Under the pieces are notes generated by a model. The model had not been told where the DNA came from and made no database searches. It was given only the letters and a program-made list of their open reading frames with translations. A stretch of 64,000 nt of DNA, from contig NZ_AP025471.1 of NCBI RefSeq assembly GCF_024347375.1, forward strand, positions 1,240,001 through 1,304,000, read 5' to 3'. The translations under genes and the position numbers were made by a program. The first letter of the stretch is position 1. Every line of letters starts with the position of its first letter. The DNA comes from Vibrio coralliirubri. Lineage in GTDB: Bacteria; Pseudomonadota; Gammaproteobacteria; Enterobacterales; Vibrionaceae. Positions 7,749 through 17,107 of the stretch are shown piece after piece.

Positions 7749-8987
7749 ATGGCTGCTGATAATAACTACAGTCTAGGGCCGGTTCCTACATCGGCTAGGA
7801 AAGGAGTAGCTTCACTCACCATGGTAATGCTTGGACTCACTTTCTTCTCTGCAAGTATGTGGACAGGTGGTTCACTCGGGACAGGTCTTTCATTCAACGA
7901 TTTCTTCCTCGCCGTTCTCATCGGTAACCTAATCCTCGGTATTTACACTTCTTTTCTTGGCTACATCGGCTCATCTACTGGCCTCTCTACTCACCTTCTT
8001 GCTCGTTTCTCTTTCGGTACTAAAGGCTCATGGCTTCCTTCTGCGCTACTTGGTGGTACACAAGTCGGTTGGTTTGGTGTGGGTGTTGCGATGTTTGCTA
8101 TTCCAGTACAAAAAGCAACGGGTATTGATACCAACACCTTGATTATCGTATCTGGCTTGTTGATGACGGGTACGGTGTACTTCGGCATTAAAGCGCTAAT
8201 GGTGCTTTCAGCGATTGCAGTACCTGCGATTGCGATTTTGGGTGGTTACTCAGTGCTAACAGCCGTAGACAGTGTTGGTGGATTAGAGCAACTGCAACTT
8301 ATTAAACCAGAGACGCCAATGGACTTCTCAATGGCGCTTGCAATGGTTGTTGGTTCGTTTGTAAGTGCGGGTACGTTGACAGCCGATTTCGTTCGCTTTG
8401 GTAAAAAGCCAGCAAGCGCAGTATTGATTACTATGGTTGCGTTCTTCATCGGTAACTCGCTGATGTTTATCTTCGGCGCTGCTGGCGCAGCAGCAACAGG
8501 TCAGGCTGATATTTCAGATGTGATGATCGCGCAAGGTCTACTGCTTCCAGCCATCATCGTGCTTGGCTTGAACATCTGGACAACCAATGAAAATGCACTT
8601 TATGCATCGGGTCTGGGTTTATCTAACATCACTGGTCGCTCAAGTACTACAATGTCTATCATTAACGGTATTATCGGTACGATTTTCGCGCTTTGGTTAT
8701 ACAACAACTTCGTTGGTTGGTTAACCTTCCTTTCGCTGGCGATTCCACCAATTGGTGGCGTAATCATCGCCGACTTCTTCGCGAACCGTAAACGTTACAA
8801 AGATTTTGCAAATGCAGAGTTCCAAACCGTTAACTGGGCTGGCATTATCGCGGTAGCAACAGGCGTAGCCGCTGGTCACTTCCTACCTGGCGTTGTTCCT
8901 TTGAACGCAGTGTTAGGTGGTGCAATCAGCTACCTCGTGCTTAATCCTCTATTGAATAAAAAAGCTCTGAAATCTCAGGCCGCTTAA
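7749..8987 (+). CDS. codB: Cytosine permease
   Basis: 412 residues with about 12 membrane helices, of the NCS1 nucleobase transporter family. Family signatures include SLGPVPTSARKGVASL at the N-terminus, FFSASMWTGGSLGTGLSF, and the later SAGTLTADFVRFGK and NIWTTNENALYASGLGL. It imports cytosine with a cation. A GGAGG ribosome site precedes the ATG. codA follows after 9 bp, so they form an operon for cytosine salvage. The upstream gap carries PurR-like and CRP-like sites. Length matches the E. coli protein (about 419). Confidence 0.93.
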   Translation: MAADNNYSLGPVPTSARKGVASLTMVMLGLTFFSASMWTGGSLGTGLSFNDFFLAVLIGNLILGIYTSFLGYIGSSTGLSTHLLARFSFGTKGSWLPSALLGGTQVGWFGVGVAMFAIPVQKATGIDTNTLIIVSGLLMTGTVYFGIKALMVLSAIAVPAIAILGGYSVLTAVDSVGGLEQLQLIKPETPMDFSMALAMVVGSFVSAGTLTADFVRFGKKPASAVLITMVAFFIGNSLMFIFGAAGAAATGQADISDVMIAQGLLLPAIIVLGLNIWTTNENALYASGLGLSNITGRSSTTMSIINGIIGTIFALWLYNNFVGWLTFLSLAIPPIGGVIIADFFANRKRYKDFANAEFQTVNWAGIIAVATGVAAGHFLPGVVPLNAVLGGAISYLVLNPLLNKKALKSQAA

Positions 8988-8996
8988 GGACACACT

Positions 8997-10274
8997 ATGA
9001 CAACCTTATTAATCAAGAACGCGAAACTTCAAGACCAAGAGGGCTTGAAACAGATTCTGATTGAAAATGGTCAATTTTCTCGCATTCTCGATAATGACGC
9101 GCAAATCAATCATCAAGGCGACATCCTCGATGCTGAAGGTGGCATTGCAGTTACTCCTTTCTGTGAACCGCACATCCACCTAGATACGACTCAAACTGCT
9201 GGTGAGCCTAATTGGAACATCTCTGGCACTTTGTTTGAAGGTATTGAGCGTTGGGCTGAGCGTAAAGAACTGCTATCAATCGAAGACGTAAAGTCTCGTG
9301 CCAAGCAAACACTGAAATGGCAGATAGCTAACGGTGTTCAACACGTTCGTACACACGTTGATGTGTCAGACCCAACACTCGTTGCGTTAAGAGCGATGGT
9401 TGAAGTTCGTGAAGAAATGAAAGAGTGGGTCGACATCCAGATCGTTGCATTCCCTCAAGAAGGCATTCTTTCATACCCTAACGGCAAAGAGTTGCTTGAA
9501 GAAGCAGTGAAGATCGGCGCTGACGTTATCGGTGCTATCCCTCACTTCGAATTCACTCGTGAATACGGGGTTGAATCTTTGCATTACGTGTTCGAGCTTG
9601 CACGCAAGTACGACTGTCTGATCGACGTTCACTGTGATGAAATCGACGACGAACAGTCTCGCTTTGTGGAAACATTAGCAGCCCTTGCTCATAAGTTTGA
9701 AATGGGCGAAAAAGTAACCGCTAGCCACACCACTGCAATGGGCTCTTACAACGGTGCTTACGCATCTCGCTTGTTCCGTCTATTGAAGATGTCTGGTATC
9801 AACTTCGTGGCAAACCCGTTAGTGAACATTCACTTACAGGGCCGTTTCGACGATTACCCGAAACGCCGCGGTGTAACGCGCGTTAAAGAGATGCTAGCAG
9901 CAAACATCAACGTTTGTTTTGGCCACGATGATGTGTTTGACCCATGGTACCCACTGGGCACAGCGAACATGCTTCAAGTTCTGCACATGGGACTGCATGT
10001 GACACAGGTTATGGGCTACGACCAAATCAACAACTCACTTGATTTGATCAGCAAGAACTCTGCTCGCACATTGAACATCCAAGACAACTTCGGCATCGAA
10101 GAAGGTAAGCCAGGTAGCTTGCTGATTCTTCCTGCTGACAATGGCTTTGATGCAGTGCGCCGCCAAGTACCAGTGCAGTACTCAATACGCCACGGTAAGG
10201 TGATTGCAGAGACTCAACCAGCGAAAACAAAAATAAATTTAGATCAAACTGAAGATATCAACTTCAAGCGTTAA
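8997..10274 (+). CDS. codA: Cytosine deaminase
   Basis: 425 residues of the amidohydrolase superfamily; hydrolyses cytosine to uracil and ammonia in the cytoplasm. Metal and catalytic motifs are visible: EPHIHLD (HxH), [26 protein letters not shown] and [10 protein letters not shown]. All are as in E. coli CodA. It is co-transcribed with codB and followed by a terminator. Together they feed uracil to pyrimidine salvage and release usable nitrogen. Confidence 0.95.
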   Translation: MTTLLIKNAKLQDQEGLKQILIENGQFSRILDNDAQINHQGDILDAEGGIAVTPFCEPHIHLDTTQTAGEPNWNISGTLFEGIERWAERKELLSIEDVKSRAKQTLKWQIANGVQHVRTHVDVSDPTLVALRAMVEVREEMKEWVDIQIVAFPQEGILSYPNGKELLEEAVKIGADVIGAIPHFEFTREYGVESLHYVFELARKYDCLIDVHCDEIDDEQSRFVETLAALAHKFEMGEKVTASHTTAMGSYNGAYASRLFRLLKMSGINFVANPLVNIHLQGRFDDYPKRRGVTRVKEMLAANINVCFGHDDVFDPWYPLGTANMLQVLHMGLHVTQVMGYDQINNSLDLISKNSARTLNIQDNFGIEEGKPGSLLILPADNGFDAVRRQVPVQYSIRHGKVIAETQPAKTKINLDQTEDINFKR

Positions 10275-10294
10275 TATCGTCTATACTAATGATC

Positions 10295-10320
10295 AAAAGG
10301 AAGCTGAGATGCTTCCTTTT
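10295..10320 (+). terminator. Intrinsic terminator after codA
   Basis: Ten-base stem AAAAGGAAGC / GCTTCCTTTT with a six-base loop. Confidence 0.8.
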
Positions 10321-10632
10321 GTTGTGTTGGACGAAGCGACAAAACTATCACTAAATCAGTGTAAATCTTGTACATTCGCACGGTATGACAAAAAAAGCAC
10401 AAATTTCTTAAGCAATGCGTGTACATCTCAAAAGACTGTGTTAACATGCTCTCGCTCTGTTAGCCGGAGTTATTTAAGTTAGATGAATAGTAAAAAATTG
10501 ACATGTAAAATCGTTACCCGTTTTTGTAAGTAGTTTTTCCTTATTTCTTAGCAATATTAAATAATTCAATTATCAGCGCATTGCATTAAATGCAATCAAC
10601 AACTTAGAAAATTTATGAATAAGGGACAAATT

Positions 10633-10845
10633 ATGTCTAACACAAATACTGGCACTGTAAAATGGTTTAACGAAGAGAAAGGTTTCGGCTTCATTTCTCA
10701 AGACAACGGCGGCGCTGACGTATTCGTACACTTCCGTGCAATCGTTTCTGAAGGCTTCAAGACTCTGAAAGAAGGCCAAAAGGTTTCTTTCGAAGTTGAA
10801 AACGGTCAAAAAGGCCTACAAGCAGCAAACGTTGTTGCTCAATAA
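10633..10845 (+). CDS. CspA-family cold-shock protein
   Basis: 70 residues with the cold-shock OB fold: [16 protein letters not shown] (RNP1) and DVFVHFRAI (RNP2). It binds single-stranded RNA/DNA and acts as an RNA chaperone. I start it at the ATG at 10633, after an AAGGGAC ribosome site; an upstream ATG at 10615 would add six atypical residues. The 358-bp gap upstream holds a TTGACA box at 10498-10503 and little else recognisable. That is compatible with the long leader usual for cspA-type genes. A strong terminator follows. Confidence 0.93.
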   Translation: MSNTNTGTVKWFNEEKGFGFISQDNGGADVFVHFRAIVSEGFKTLKEGQKVSFEVENGQKGLQAANVVAQ

Positions 10846-10870
10846 TTAGCTCTTAGCTAAAAAGAATTTT

Positions 10871-10899
10871 AAAGCGCTGATTTTTATCGGCGCTTTTTT
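10871..10899 (+). terminator. Intrinsic terminator after the cold-shock gene
   Basis: Eleven-base stem AAAGCGCTGAT / ATCGGCGCTTT with one G-T pair, then a T run. Confidence 0.88.
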
Positions 10900-11302
10900 A
10901 TGCCTGCTCATAAACATTTCCCCTCTCGATACAAGCTTCCCCCGTTAACTCTGAACAACTGAAAATCACCTGCAAAGCCCCCTCAATCTAACCTCTCGCA
11001 GTTAAAGCTCTACGATCAATCTACTTCACTTTTTGTATGCACTTCCCTAGACAACAACACTCATTTCTCACTAATGTTTTGATACGAACTCACTCTATGC
11101 TGAAAGTTTGATAAGCCCAAATATGGTTAAAGAACAATCCATTAGATTGCACTTATGAATACGCAATCGATATTCATAATAAAAATGAGTTATTTATCCA
11201 ATCCTCATCCATTAATCATATAATTTTTAAAGCAAAGACCTTCGAAATCCGCTAACCTTGTTCGCAAGTGGCTTAGTTGTTTTGGTATCTGCAGTAAAAA
11301 TA
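10900..11302. other. Intergenic stretch without a recognised gene
   Basis: About 400 AT-rich bases between the cold-shock terminator and the diguanylate cyclase. I saw no convincing ORF, RNA or operator; it presumably holds the promoter of the downstream gene. Confidence 0.6.
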
Positions 11303-12319
11303 ATGAACAAAGACGAATTTCAGAAATCCACCGCAAATCTAAAAAAAGCGGTGCCTCTTATGATGAAGAACAGGGTGTCAACGACACCTGCAAATTACGC
11401 ACTTTGGTACACCTATGTCGATAACGCTATTCCCCAGCTGACTCAAGACATGGATGGTGTTTTAGAACACTACGGTATTTGTCCTCCTGCCGTGGGTGAG
11501 CAGCTATACAACAATTATGTTGCCAGCAAATCCGAAACCAATATCAATGACCTTCGCGCTAATTTGGAACTGTTAGTTTCTGAAGTTTCCAATTCAATGA
11601 ATGACACCCTGACCGACACCTCCGCTTTTTCTGACATGATCGATAAAAGCTTCGAGGACTTGGCTCGTGTTGATAATGAAAGCTTATCTATTGATGAAGT
11701 CATGTCCTTGGTTCGACAGCTGGTGTCTGAATCTCGTCATATTCGTCACTCTACTCAGTTTTTAAACTCTCAGCTAAACTCTGCAACCTCAGAGATCACC
11801 AAGCTCAAAACTCAATTGGTAGAAGTGCAGAAAGATGCGCTCTTCGATAGTACAACCACACTCTATAACCGTCGCTCTTTCGACCGTGACATAGAAACCT
11901 TGTGTGAAGCACAACAGTCTTTGTGTCTGATTCTTCTTGATATCGACCACTTTAAAAATTTCAACGACACCTATGGCCACTTGTTTGGTGATATGGTTCT
12001 TAAAGGGATCGCTCGTAAGCTGAAATTAAGTTGCCGTGAAGGTATTTCTGCTTATCGATTTGGTGGTGAAGAGTTCGCGCTAATTGTGCCTAACAAGTCT
12101 TTGCGTATTGCTCGTCAACTCGCGGATACCAATCGTCGCTCTTTAGAAAAGCTGTCGATTAAAGATCGCCGCAGTGGTGAACAAGTCGGCAGTATCACGG
12201 CATCGTTTGGTGTCGCTGAACTTGAACCCTGCGAATCAGCTCAATCGCTGATCGAACGTGCTGATAAACTACTTTACGAAGCGAAATCACTTGGCCGTAA
12301 CCGAGTCATGCCTTTGTAA
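11303..12319 (+). CDS. Cytoplasmic diguanylate cyclase (GGDEF domain)
   Basis: 338 residues from the ATG at 11303; a further upstream non-ATG start is possible. The first ~165 residues are mostly helical with no membrane segment and no recognised sensor family. The C-terminal GGDEF domain has TTLYNRRSFD, LLDIDHFKNFNDTYGHLFGD and the intact active site AYRFGGEEFALIVP. The product-inhibition I-site position reads REGI rather than RxxD, so c-di-GMP feedback is probably absent. It makes c-di-GMP from two GTP. A terminator follows. Confidence 0.88.
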   Translation: MNKDEFQKSTANLKKAVPLMMKNRVSTTPANYALWYTYVDNAIPQLTQDMDGVLEHYGICPPAVGEQLYNNYVASKSETNINDLRANLELLVSEVSNSMNDTLTDTSAFSDMIDKSFEDLARVDNESLSIDEVMSLVRQLVSESRHIRHSTQFLNSQLNSATSEITKLKTQLVEVQKDALFDSTTTLYNRRSFDRDIETLCEAQQSLCLILLDIDHFKNFNDTYGHLFGDMVLKGIARKLKLSCREGISAYRFGGEEFALIVPNKSLRIARQLADTNRRSLEKLSIKDRRSGEQVGSITASFGVAELEPCESAQSLIERADKLLYEAKSLGRNRVMPL

Positions 12320-12372
12320 GACAAACCAACAATGCTCTTATCGACATATTAGTCGGCTCGTCTTTAAACTAG

Positions 12373-12405
12373 AAAGCCCCAAAGAAATTATCTTCGGGGC
12401 TTTTT
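12373..12405 (+). terminator. Intrinsic terminator after the diguanylate cyclase
   Basis: AAAGCCCCAAAGA pairs with TCTTCGGGGCTTT with one mismatch, then TT. Confidence 0.8.
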
Positions 12406-12446
12406 CTTTAGCTGTGTCAATTGATTTAGCTACCTAGGGTTCACCG

Positions 12447-13043
12447 TTAGATCTGGAAGCAGTAATTCAGACAGTAGTCTTCACCACTCTTTGCTCTGAA
12501 CTCTTTATCTTCACTGCACGCCTTTGGTTTACCCTTTGCGTCACCTTGAATCAAACTGATCCAGTGGCGCATCGCTGCAATGGTCTCTTCACGCATTGTA
12601 GTTGTTGCTTCCATTGATGATTGGCCAAAGGTGGTGCATGATTCCAACTGAATATCATCAATTTCTACTAGCTCAATACAACCTGTCCCTTTATGGCAGC
12701 CAAACATCACCTCTAGGTGACTGCCACTACCATCTCGGAACAAGATAGAGTCAGGGTCGTTCTTCTCACCCATGTAAGCTACAAACTGCTTAGGGTGCTT
12801 CAGACCACTGTGCTGACCATCTTTAAAGTAAGCCATAATATGACGGTAATCGACTACGTAGCTGGTTACGTCTTGATGTGAGCCATTCTCTAGTGGGAAT
12901 AGTCGATCAAGCAGCTGCTTTGCTTTCACTTGCTTTTCTGTTTGCTGATTGGCACTGATTGTCTCCACGGCAAAGACAGCTTCAGCGATAAATGGCTTTG
13001 ATTGTTTTTGGATTTCTGTTTTATCGAATGTAAGCATATTCAT
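12447..13043 (-). CDS. Conserved 198-residue protein of unknown function
   Basis: I do not recognise the family with confidence. Visible features are a GSHQDVTSYVVDYRHIMAYF block, a GLKHPKQFVAYMG block, HLEVMFGCHKGTGCIE and a Cys-containing C-terminus (KACSEDK, YCLNYCFQI). There is no signal peptide or membrane helix. It is divergent from the DUF3612 regulator gene with 184 bp between, so it is a likely target of that regulator. Regulators of that wider group often control short-chain acyl or glyoxylate metabolism, which is only a hint. The ATG is preceded by GAGGGAAAG. Confidence 0.7.
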   Translation of the reverse strand: MNMLTFDKTEIQKQSKPFIAEAVFAVETISANQQTEKQVKAKQLLDRLFPLENGSHQDVTSYVVDYRHIMAYFKDGQHSGLKHPKQFVAYMGEKNDPDSILFRDGSGSHLEVMFGCHKGTGCIELVEIDDIQLESCTTFGQSSMEATTTMREETIAAMRHWISLIQGDAKGKPKACSEDKEFRAKSGEDYCLNYCFQI

Positions 13044-13227
13044 AGTCTTTCCCTCTTGACCAGTCCGGTGATAACCACCGATTTCTACAGCAAAAATGTG
13101 TCCTAGAGCAATTATTCCAAACTAACGTTTAATTTATTTGTCATTTTGTGAATTGCTTAGTTTGTAGATTAGCGCTTTTTTACATACAATTTCACAACAA
13201 AAATTTTACAATGTGAATTTTACAAAT

Positions 13228-14742
13228 ATGGCCTTGTCAAAAAGTTTAGTTCGTCAGTCACATTTCCTAGGTACGAAAATACGTAACCTAAGAAAACGTA
13301 ACCATTTAACGATGGAAGATCTGTCTGCGCGTTGTATTAGAATCAACCCAGAATATGCACCTTCCGTTTCTTACCTTTCAATGATTGAACGTGGAAAGCG
13401 GGTTCCGAGCATCGATATGCTGGAAGTGATTGCACAGGTCTTTCAGAAGAATCCGACGTGGTTCCTCGACGACGAATCTGAACAACAAGCCATTGCTCCT
13501 GATAAGGGGAATCGTGGTGGGATAAGTGGCATGGCGCTCGAGCCGAGCTTCCTATTCTCAAACGACATCCTGCAAATTGCGATTCCTGAGATGCTGTCAC
13601 AAACGGGCATTTCAGGCCGCCAGTTTGCGCACCTCTTGATTCGAGCACACCAAGAGAGCAACCAGAACCACTTCCCTGACCTTGAGCGCGCTGCGGAAGA
13701 GGTAGGCTTAAAACGTCTTAACCTCAGCGTAGAAGACCTGATAGACATCGCTAGAAGCCTAGGAATCAACATCCGCTGGGTGACGCGCACGCCGCAAGAC
13801 GTCGTCGATGAGCTCGGAATTAACGCTAAGCAGTTAGTGACCTCCTTCTTTGAGCCTCCCGGTACTATCTTCTTAAACGAGATTCTTAAAGAATACCCAA
13901 CTCGTCTGAAATACGACCTTTCGGTTTATATCGGCCATTGCATTCTGCACAGCAAAGAAGGCCTAAAGAGTGTGTTGTCGGTCGGTAACAACAACACATG
14001 GGATGACAACCAGATATCAGGCTCTTCGCAGCTCAACTCCCAAGATATTCTTCAAGCATGGCGAGACTTTGAATCCAGCTTCTTTGCTGGCGCCCTTCTG
14101 TGTCCGAAAGTCCCATTTAGACAGCTACTCGACCGCACTGGTTACGAAATCGACGTTCACAAAAGAGCAGGGGTTTCCCCCTCTGTTGCGATGCGCCGAA
14201 TGACTGTAGTATCGCCCTACCCTCACTGGCACTACTTTGATGCTTATGGGCCGGGGAAACTCAAGGCGGTATATCGCGGGAACGGGATTCCACTACCTTG
14301 GGGAAATATGAGAACGGTCGCTGACCCATGTCAACATTGGGCTGTGTTCCGTCGATTATCAGAACCTCGAGCGGGAAGCTCGGCTCAAATCTCCATTTTG
14401 AATGTGGGTGATGAGCCAAGGATCTACTGCTGTGAATCCATCAATATGACGGATCCTGCGGGTAACAATCGTGTGTTGTGTGCTGGTATAGATCTCAACC
14501 CTGCGATTGATGCTCAAGGCGGTAATTCAAGAGACATAGCAGAGCAGCTAAAAGCGTCATGCGTTAACAATGGTGGCTCTGTGGCAATTCCGCGTAACAT
14601 CAAGAAAGATCTCACGACAATAGCCAAGATTCTAAATATAAATTGGATTGAACGTGGGATTGAGACAGAAGCGAGGCTTATCTGCTCCAGAGGTGGAGAA
14701 TGCCCACGCCAGCCAAGCTGTTACTCGAAGTGTGGTGAGTAA
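13228..14742 (+). CDS. XRE-family regulator with a C-terminal DUF3612-type region (ScfR-like)
   Basis: 504 residues from ATG 13228; an in-frame GTG at 13213 would add five. Residues ~13-75 form an XRE helix-turn-helix (LGTKIRNLRKRNHLTMEDLS, SYLSMIERGKRVPSIDMLE). The middle carries a degenerate ImmA/IrrE-like block (YDLSVYIGHCILH). The C-terminus ends in a Cys cluster, RGGECPRQPSCYSKCGE, that may bind metal. The layout resembles short-chain fatty acyl regulators (ScfR/RamB). Its 3' end is convergent with the second Qrr gene, whose predicted end lies 38 bp beyond the stop. Confidence 0.8.
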   Translation: MALSKSLVRQSHFLGTKIRNLRKRNHLTMEDLSARCIRINPEYAPSVSYLSMIERGKRVPSIDMLEVIAQVFQKNPTWFLDDESEQQAIAPDKGNRGGISGMALEPSFLFSNDILQIAIPEMLSQTGISGRQFAHLLIRAHQESNQNHFPDLERAAEEVGLKRLNLSVEDLIDIARSLGINIRWVTRTPQDVVDELGINAKQLVTSFFEPPGTIFLNEILKEYPTRLKYDLSVYIGHCILHSKEGLKSVLSVGNNNTWDDNQISGSSQLNSQDILQAWRDFESSFFAGALLCPKVPFRQLLDRTGYEIDVHKRAGVSPSVAMRRMTVVSPYPHWHYFDAYGPGKLKAVYRGNGIPLPWGNMRTVADPCQHWAVFRRLSEPRAGSSAQISILNVGDEPRIYCCESINMTDPAGNNRVLCAGIDLNPAIDAQGGNSRDIAEQLKASCVNNGGSVAIPRNIKKDLTTIAKILNINWIERGIETEARLICSRGGECPRQPSCYSKCGE

Positions 14743-14779
14743 AAAAGTAATAACAAAAAATAGAACCTAAAATTCAGGC

Positions 14780-14887
14780 AAAAAAAACCAATCACAATAA
14801 GGGTGATTGGTCATATATTTTGTGTGAACAAAAAAGGTTCACTAACAACGTCAGTTGGCTAGGTGACCCTCGGCTTAAGAAGGGTCA
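14780..14887 (-). ncRNA. qrr: Qrr quorum-regulatory small RNA (copy B)
   Basis: About 108 nt on the minus strand. Its first 53 nt are identical to copy A. The TGACCC/GGGTCA stem and the GTGAAC/GTTCAC stem are both kept although the intervening bases differ. The terminator pairs CCAATCAC (from 14810) with GTGATTGG (to 14788), then eight T. Predicted +1 from its sigma-54 promoter is 14887, the T of TGACCC. Same role as copy A: Hfq-dependent control of quorum-sensing mRNAs. It lies 7.3 kb from copy A and points towards it. Confidence 0.93.
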
Positions 14888-14898
14888 CCATTACTAGT

Positions 14899-14912
14899 GC
14901 AGCATACGTGCC
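14899..14912 (-). promoter_or_regulatory. Sigma-54 promoter of the second Qrr gene
   Basis: Reading on the minus strand, TGGCACGTATGCTGCA has GG at 14912-14911 and GC at 14900-14899 and is preceded by the same TTTTAAAAGT as copy A. It matches the RpoN consensus better than copy A because it retains TGGCACG. Confidence 0.87.
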
Positions 14913-14975
14913 AACTTTTAAAACACGTATTTACTACGCATCTGGACACGTATTGGCCGGATATCCTTGTTTGTT

Positions 14976-15001
14976 TTGCAAACTGGAATTGCAAATTGCG
15001 A
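14976..15001 (-). promoter_or_regulatory. LuxO-type sites upstream of the second Qrr gene
   Basis: Two abutting 13-mers, written on the plus strand as TTGCAAACTGGAA (14976-14988) and TTGCAAATTGCGA (14989-15001). They reproduce the tandem arrangement seen at copy A, at about 90-115 bp from the start. Confidence 0.65.
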
Positions 15002-15151
15002 AAATCAACAAAAACGCTAGTGATTATGTTGTTATTAATGAATCATTAAAGATTCATTACCCTTCCCCAAAATGCTATATTTCCCTTAGATTCAATCACT
15101 TTAAACAGCAATAAACCTCTCCCTAGGTTACTCAACATAAACAACGCCCAT

Positions 15152-15185
15152 AAAAAAACGCGAACATTGAGATCCAATATTCGCG
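15152..15185 (-). terminator. Intrinsic terminator for the RhlE-like helicase gene
   Basis: On the minus strand CGCGAATATTG pairs with CAATGTTCGCG (one mismatch), then seven T. It lies about 75 bp after the helicase stop. A separate AACGAGAA/TTCTCGTT repeat sits in the gap. Confidence 0.8.
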
Positions 15186-15259
15186 CTTATTTGAGTTAGA
15201 CAGTAAAAAGTCACTAATCAACGAGAACTCTCCTGTGAGACATTCTCGTTATTAGACCT

Positions 15260-16945
15260 CTATGGTCTATCTAATAGACTCGACTTCTGAGGAGCTGGCT
15301 TAGAGCGGCTTCGAGACGGTTTGTTTGTCGAAGGCTTGCTTCCTGCTGGCTTGTTCGATGACTTGCTTGGGCCATAGCTGCCACCGTAACCCGACTTCTT
15401 AGGTTTGCCTGCTGGCTTGCCTGTATTGTTTGACTGACCTGAGCTTTTTGGCTTGCCAGAACCGTTTGCTTTACCCGCACCACTTGGTTTGCTTAAAGTA
15501 TTTTGGTTACCTGCTTTGTTCGCAGAAGGCTTATTGCCTGCACTGCCGCGCTTGAAGTTGCTGCCGTTGTTTCTTACAGACTTATCTTCGCCCGCTGCTG
15601 CGTTATTTTCGGCAGGTTTCTTACCAGATGTCGGCTTACGCTTTGGCGCAGAACCTGTACCCGGTACGTGACGCTTGTTCTTACCTGCTGGCTTGTGCCC
15701 GCGAGCGTTATCACCAGAGCGTTGACCATCAGCATGCTCACGTGGCTGTTTTGCTTTCTTCGGTTTCTTAGGCTTGATTGGACGTGAATCCAAGCGAGAC
15801 TCAGGTAACTTATTTACTGGAGAGAAACCTTCCAGTTCACGACGCTCTAACACTTGTTGAATAAGGCGTTCAATACCGAACAGCTCACCCACTTCATCAG
15901 CACAAACCAATGAAATCGCTTTACCTACTTCACCAGCACGGCCAGTACGACCGATACGGTGTACATAGTCTTCTGATACATGAGGAAGATCGAAGTTAAC
16001 TACTTGAGGCAGTTGCGGGATATCGATACCACGAGCGGCGATATCAGTTGCAACAAGTACTCGTACCTTACCTGTTTTGAAGTTTTCTAAGGCTTTAGTA
16101 CGTGCACCTTGGCTCTTGTTACCATGAATAGGTGCAGCAGTGATGTCTTGCTCTTCAAGGAAGCGAGCAAGCTTGTTAGCACCGTGTTTCGTCTTGCTGA
16201 ACACCAACACTTGTCGCCAATCGTTATCTTTGATTAGCTTCGCTAGCATTGCGCTCTTTTTCTTTTTGTCTACAGGGTAGATGCTTTGCTCAACCGTTTT
16301 TGCCGTTGAGTTTGCAGGGCTTACTGAAATCTCAACAGGATTGTTCACCAAGCCTTTCGCTAAGCTGCGGATATCATCAGAGAACGTCGCTGAGAACAGT
16401 AGGTTCTGACGCTTCTTAGGCAAGAAAGCTAAGATCTTACGGATATCGCGGATGAAACCCATGTCTAGCATGCGGTCCGCTTCATCTAACACTAGGATTT
16501 CTAGTTGGTCAAAACGCACTGCATTTTGGTTGTATAGGTCAAGTAGACGACCAGGTGTTGCCACCAACACGTCACTGCCTTTACGCAGTTTTTGCATCTG
16601 AGGGTTAATCTTCACACCACCAAACACTACCGTCGAAGTCAGCGGTAAGTTAATACCGTACTTCACTACGCTGCCATTCACTTGCGCAGCAAGCTCACGA
16701 GTTGGTGTTAGCACGAGCGCACGAACTTGGTTCTGACGTACGCGAGTACCTTTCGATAGCATTTCAAGAATAGGTAGCGTGAAGCCTGCAGTTTTACCTG
16801 TACCTGTTTGAGCAGCGGCCATAACATCTTTGCCCGTTAGGACAGCTGGCACGGCTTTCTCTTGTATTGGTGATGGCTTATCGTAACCTTGTGCTTCAAT
16901 AGCTTTAAGGATCGGTTCAGAAAGGCCAAGGGAGGTAAAACTCAT
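15260..16945 (-). CDS. rhlE: DEAD-box ATP-dependent RNA helicase, RhlE type
   Basis: 561 residues. All core motifs are present in order: Q motif (GYDKPSPIQ), I (AAQTGTGKT), Ia (PTRELAAQ), II ([13 protein letters not shown]), III (LFSATFS), V ([15 protein letters not shown]) and VI ([12 protein letters not shown]). The RhlE-like N-terminus is MSFTSLGL. Residues ~385-561 form a low-complexity Lys/Ser/Gly/Pro/Asn tail, longer than in E. coli RhlE (454 residues), which probably binds RNA. It unwinds short RNA duplexes in ribosome or mRNA processing. Start ATG at 16945. Confidence 0.88.
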   Translation of the reverse strand: MSFTSLGLSEPILKAIEAQGYDKPSPIQEKAVPAVLTGKDVMAAAQTGTGKTAGFTLPILEMLSKGTRVRQNQVRALVLTPTRELAAQVNGSVVKYGINLPLTSTVVFGGVKINPQMQKLRKGSDVLVATPGRLLDLYNQNAVRFDQLEILVLDEADRMLDMGFIRDIRKILAFLPKKRQNLLFSATFSDDIRSLAKGLVNNPVEISVSPANSTAKTVEQSIYPVDKKKKSAMLAKLIKDNDWRQVLVFSKTKHGANKLARFLEEQDITAAPIHGNKSQGARTKALENFKTGKVRVLVATDIAARGIDIPQLPQVVNFDLPHVSEDYVHRIGRTGRAGEVGKAISLVCADEVGELFGIERLIQQVLERRELEGFSPVNKLPESRLDSRPIKPKKPKKAKQPREHADGQRSGDNARGHKPAGKNKRHVPGTGSAPKRKPTSGKKPAENNAAAGEDKSVRNNGSNFKRGSAGNKPSANKAGNQNTLSKPSGAGKANGSGKPKSSGQSNNTGKPAGKPKKSGYGGSYGPSKSSNKPAGSKPSTNKPSRSRSKPAPQKSSLLDRP

Positions 16946-17107
16946 AGATTATTTTCTCAGTTGAATAACATTTAGTATGAGCAACACGTTAAAAGTGCGT
17001 TGCTTCAGCTTTTGCTCATCAAATACATTGATACGGAGCAAAGCGCGGTATTCTGAGGCTTTTCCCCACATTCAGCAACTAAATTCTAATCGCAGCTCAA
17101 ATTCAAC

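Noticed and set aside
15219..15250. AACGAGAA/TTCTCGTT inverted repeat after the helicase gene
   Set aside because: The arms are 8 bp with a long loop and no T run; the helicase terminator lies elsewhere, so I left it unassigned.
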